This document shows positions 55,081 to 64,000 of a stretch of DNA of 64,000 bases, one piece after another. Within the stretch, counting starts at the first letter, position 1; each line of letters starts with the position of its first letter. Origin of the DNA: Certhia americana (Eukaryota > Chordata > Aves > Passeriformes > Certhiidae); the NCBI GenBank assembly GCA_018697195.1, contig CM031879.1:28255207-28319206 (forward strand), written 5' to 3'. The position numbers and the translations under genes were made by a program. The notes under the pieces are model-generated. The model had not been told where the DNA came from. It searched no databases and saw nothing but the letters and a program-made list of their open reading frames with translations.

Positions 55081-56329
55081 TGAGGCATGATTAAAAACCA
55101 CCGCCCTCCCGTGAAGGGAGGTTTGACCGTGTGTCTCAAACAGCCATTTAGCCCCCCAGTCGCTTGTTTTAAACCTGATTTGTATTATCCTGGCTTTGGC
55201 AGTCTTACGCATACTGTAGCTGAAATAGCAGAAGCTCAGTGTCAGAGACAGGAGCTGCAGACCAAGATCTGAAGGTCTAATTTTAGGGGAAGGGGAGGAG
55301 GAAAGGTTCTTAATGCTACAGTTGAATAAGACACTATGCATTTCATACTCTGAAATCCACACACCACCAACTTTCAGTACAGAGTATAAATTTCAAACTC
55401 AGGTATTTTTCCATCCTTCCCACCAAATCATGAACCCAGGGCAAATCTTACCAAGCATTATTGTATATGTCTCTATATTCAATCTGAAACAGCACACAAG
55501 TCGCAAGGAAAAAATATTATTTAAAAAAAAAAATGTTTTCTGAAGTTAGTACATGGAGTAGAAAGGAATGGCAAATTTCCTTCTTTAAGTGCTCACTGGA
55601 GGCCATCATGTGCCATTGATTCTAAAACACAGCTCCTTACAGACTTTATTGAGTTCTGCTTAAAAAAACCCCAACCCTGTAGGCCCAATCTAGCTTTGGA
55701 TTTCAATAAACAGGTTTTGAGGGGCAAATATTCCTTCAGAGTCTCTTAAATTGGAGTAAGCCCTCACCTGTGGCTGTTTGCATGCCAGGGAAGGACAATG
55801 CCCACCTGGGCACCATTTGCTTTACCTGAGGAGTGAAGATTTGATGGAAGGCATGCTTCACCCCATGGACCCTTTCTTGCTCCCGTTTAGCCCGAGTTGC
55901 ACCAAGCTCCACCGGGGTCGGCGTGCAGGTCTTCTCCTGGTTTCCCATGTGGAAAACACGTCAGGAGGTGAGTGTTTACAAACATTGCGCACACCACAGG
56001 CAGAGGGGAAGCGGCTTGCAGTGCTACTGGGGGCTGCTGCCCATCCAGGGTGAGGGCCAAGACCTTCCTCCTCCATTAATTTTGTGCTGTATATTCCATT
56101 TGTCAATGTACAGAAAGATATGAGCGGCTTAGATTATATACAGCAGTCCTGAGGCATTTAGATTACAGGCCGTAGTATCTCAAGCGAAAAAAGATAAAAG
56201 AAATATTCATGGAGTGACCCTGAGCTTAGGCTCCTGCTGACAAACCTCTCCAGGGCACCTCCTACTCGGGGGAGCACTTGGCACTCTCCTTTGGGGAGTT
56301 GTAAAGCCCTCATACCTCGAAATGAGGGG
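55081..56329. other. Gap between the two CpG islands
   Basis: This is mixed-composition DNA with few CpGs and no recognised coding exon. It contains good-looking splice donors on both strands (plus, GTCAGGAG|GTGAGTG near 55970; minus, CCACAG|GTGAGGGC near 55765-55775), so non-coding or alternative first exons are possible but unproven. No repeat was recognised. Confidence 0.5.
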
Positions 56330-57199
56330 TTCCTGCTGCCCCCCCTCGCCCCCGCCGTGCCATCCGGGGCGACTTCCTGCCCTTGGAAACACCTCGGCCC
56401 GGGGGACTCGGAAAGTTTTCCGAAAGTCCACATCCCACCAGTGCCCCCTTCGGTTGTTGTTTTCTCTCCCCTTGAACTCAGGGCGTTGGGTTTAGTCCAA
56501 TTAAAAAATTCGTCCCCGCTTTCCAAATCCACCTTTCCCGCCCCCCCCCCCCCCAACCCCTCGCCCCGCCACAAAGCCCTCACCCCCGCCGGCAGCCAGC
56601 AGAGAGAGGCCGGTCGGCGCGAGCCTGGCACGGGAGGGCCCCGCACCGGCCCCGCGCCCCGGAACAGCCGGTAGTAGCCGTTTTTTTCCTCCCTCTTCTC
56701 CCTCTCCCTCGCCTCTTTCCGCCCGGCTTTGTGTGAAGTTTGCGGCACATTGCAGATGAGCCCTTAGCGGCGAGAGGAGCCTATTGTTCCCCGCCAGGAA
56801 CTGCTTGCTGGGGCTGTGCTGGCTTTTGCCTTTGGAGCTGCCTCCTGCAGTACCGGAACCGGCCTCCGGGGCCCGCTGTGTCGCGCTCTCGTCCAGGCAG
56901 AAGCACGGCGGCCTCAGATCTTTTTGTCTGAGCGAGAAGAGAAGTGAATCCCGCTGCCGCCGCCACCGCCGCCGCCGCCGTAGCTGTACAGTGTGTGTGT
57001 GTAAGGGAGCGAGCGAGGGAGCGAGCGAGCGAGGGAGGGAGATCGCATGGAGCCGCGGCTGTAACACACACACACTGTCAATACCTCACTCCGGCTCCCC
57101 CCCCGCCCCACCACAACAGTAACCCAATTCATTGTGTGATCCAGCAGCACCATGTTGAGTCTCATGTGCAGGCTGGATCGGCTGGGTTTGTGGTGCTGA

Positions 57200-57498
57200 G
57201 AGAGGCAGCAGCCGCGGGAGGAGGAATTACTGAGAGGTGCCCCTCTCCCTCCCTGCCTCTTCGCCCGTGTGTTGTGTGGAGACAGGACTCGCAATTACCA
57301 CACTCGCGGGGCTCCCTTATTCCTTTTAAACTTTTTTTTAAACAAGCCCCTCTCCATGGCTGATCCCCGGCCGAGCACGGGCACCTGGGTCTCTTAAAGA
57401 CAAGGAGGAGCCGGGGATTGTTGTTGTTGTTGTCGGCCGTTTTTTTTTTTTTTTTTAATTGGATTTTTTTTTTTACGAGAATCTTTTTTATTACAAAA
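57200..57498 (+). other. ARID2: ARID2 5' leader (approximate)
   Basis: This is the sequence directly upstream of the ARID2 start codon and presumably exon 1 untranslated leader. It contains four TTG/TTGT units (57419-57433), a T17 run (57440-57456), a T11 run (57464-57474) and a 14-codon upstream ORF (57356-57397). The transcription start is not determinable from sequence, so the left edge is a guess. Confidence 0.6.
57356..57397 (+). other. Upstream ORF in the ARID2 leader
   Basis: ATG at 57356 opens a 13-residue frame ([13 protein letters not shown]) ending in TAA at 57395-57397, about 100 bases before the ARID2 ATG. Its context has G at +4 but T at -3, weaker than the main start. If the transcript begins upstream of it, it could mildly reduce ARID2 translation, with reinitiation possible. 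A second short uORF lies at 57152-57199 (15 codons plus stop) and counts only if transcription starts even further upstream. Confidence 0.4.

Positions 57499-64000
<6,502 letters not shown>

Noticed and set aside
56158..57073. Overlapping 196-aa and 190-aa minus-strand frames
   Set aside because: They lie in the ARID2 CpG island, overlap each other and consist of low-complexity G/R/A/P runs. Openness follows from GC content; no domain or family resemblance.

Overview
This is vertebrate nuclear DNA, almost certainly from a bird. The repeats I recognise are mostly CR1 retroposon fragments, whose 3' tails carry the avian ATTCTATG-type motif, plus LTR remnants. Repeat content is low. The one protein-coding gene I can identify is the start of ARID2. 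Species is not determinable by eye.

Layout: positions 1 to about 54.2 kb are AT-rich intergenic DNA with no convincing protein-coding exon. This stretch holds five CR1 pieces (4.78-5.18, 7.39-7.55, 29.47-29.95, 33.19-33.72 and 40.10-41.85 kb). It also holds one clear solo LTR (28.43-28.78 kb), a pair of diverged related elements that look like old LTRs (1.11-1.31 and 15.06-15.27 kb), simple repeats and a 31-bp near-perfect palindrome (36.17 kb). A first CpG-rich island lies at about 54.24-55.08 kb and contains an inverted pair of YY1-like motifs. A CpG-poor gap of about 1.2 kb follows. A second, larger CpG island (about 56.33-58.63 kb) holds the ARID2 promoter region, 5' leader, and coding exons 1 and 2. 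Coding exon 3 is at 58.97-59.06 kb. The remaining 4.9 kb is intron 3; I found no exon 4, so the gene runs off the right edge.

The three ARID2 exons join in frame to give the first 94 complete codons plus two bases of codon 95. They cover the N-terminus and most of the ARID DNA-binding domain of this PBAF (SWI/SNF) chromatin-remodelling subunit. The first island may be a separate promoter, possibly for a minus-strand transcript divergent from ARID2, but this is inference from composition and motifs.

I found no strong evidence for a new biological system. The most useful leads are the twin-island promoter arrangement, the related LTR-like pair, the long CR1 relic, and a candidate stop-containing cryptic exon in ARID2 intron 3.
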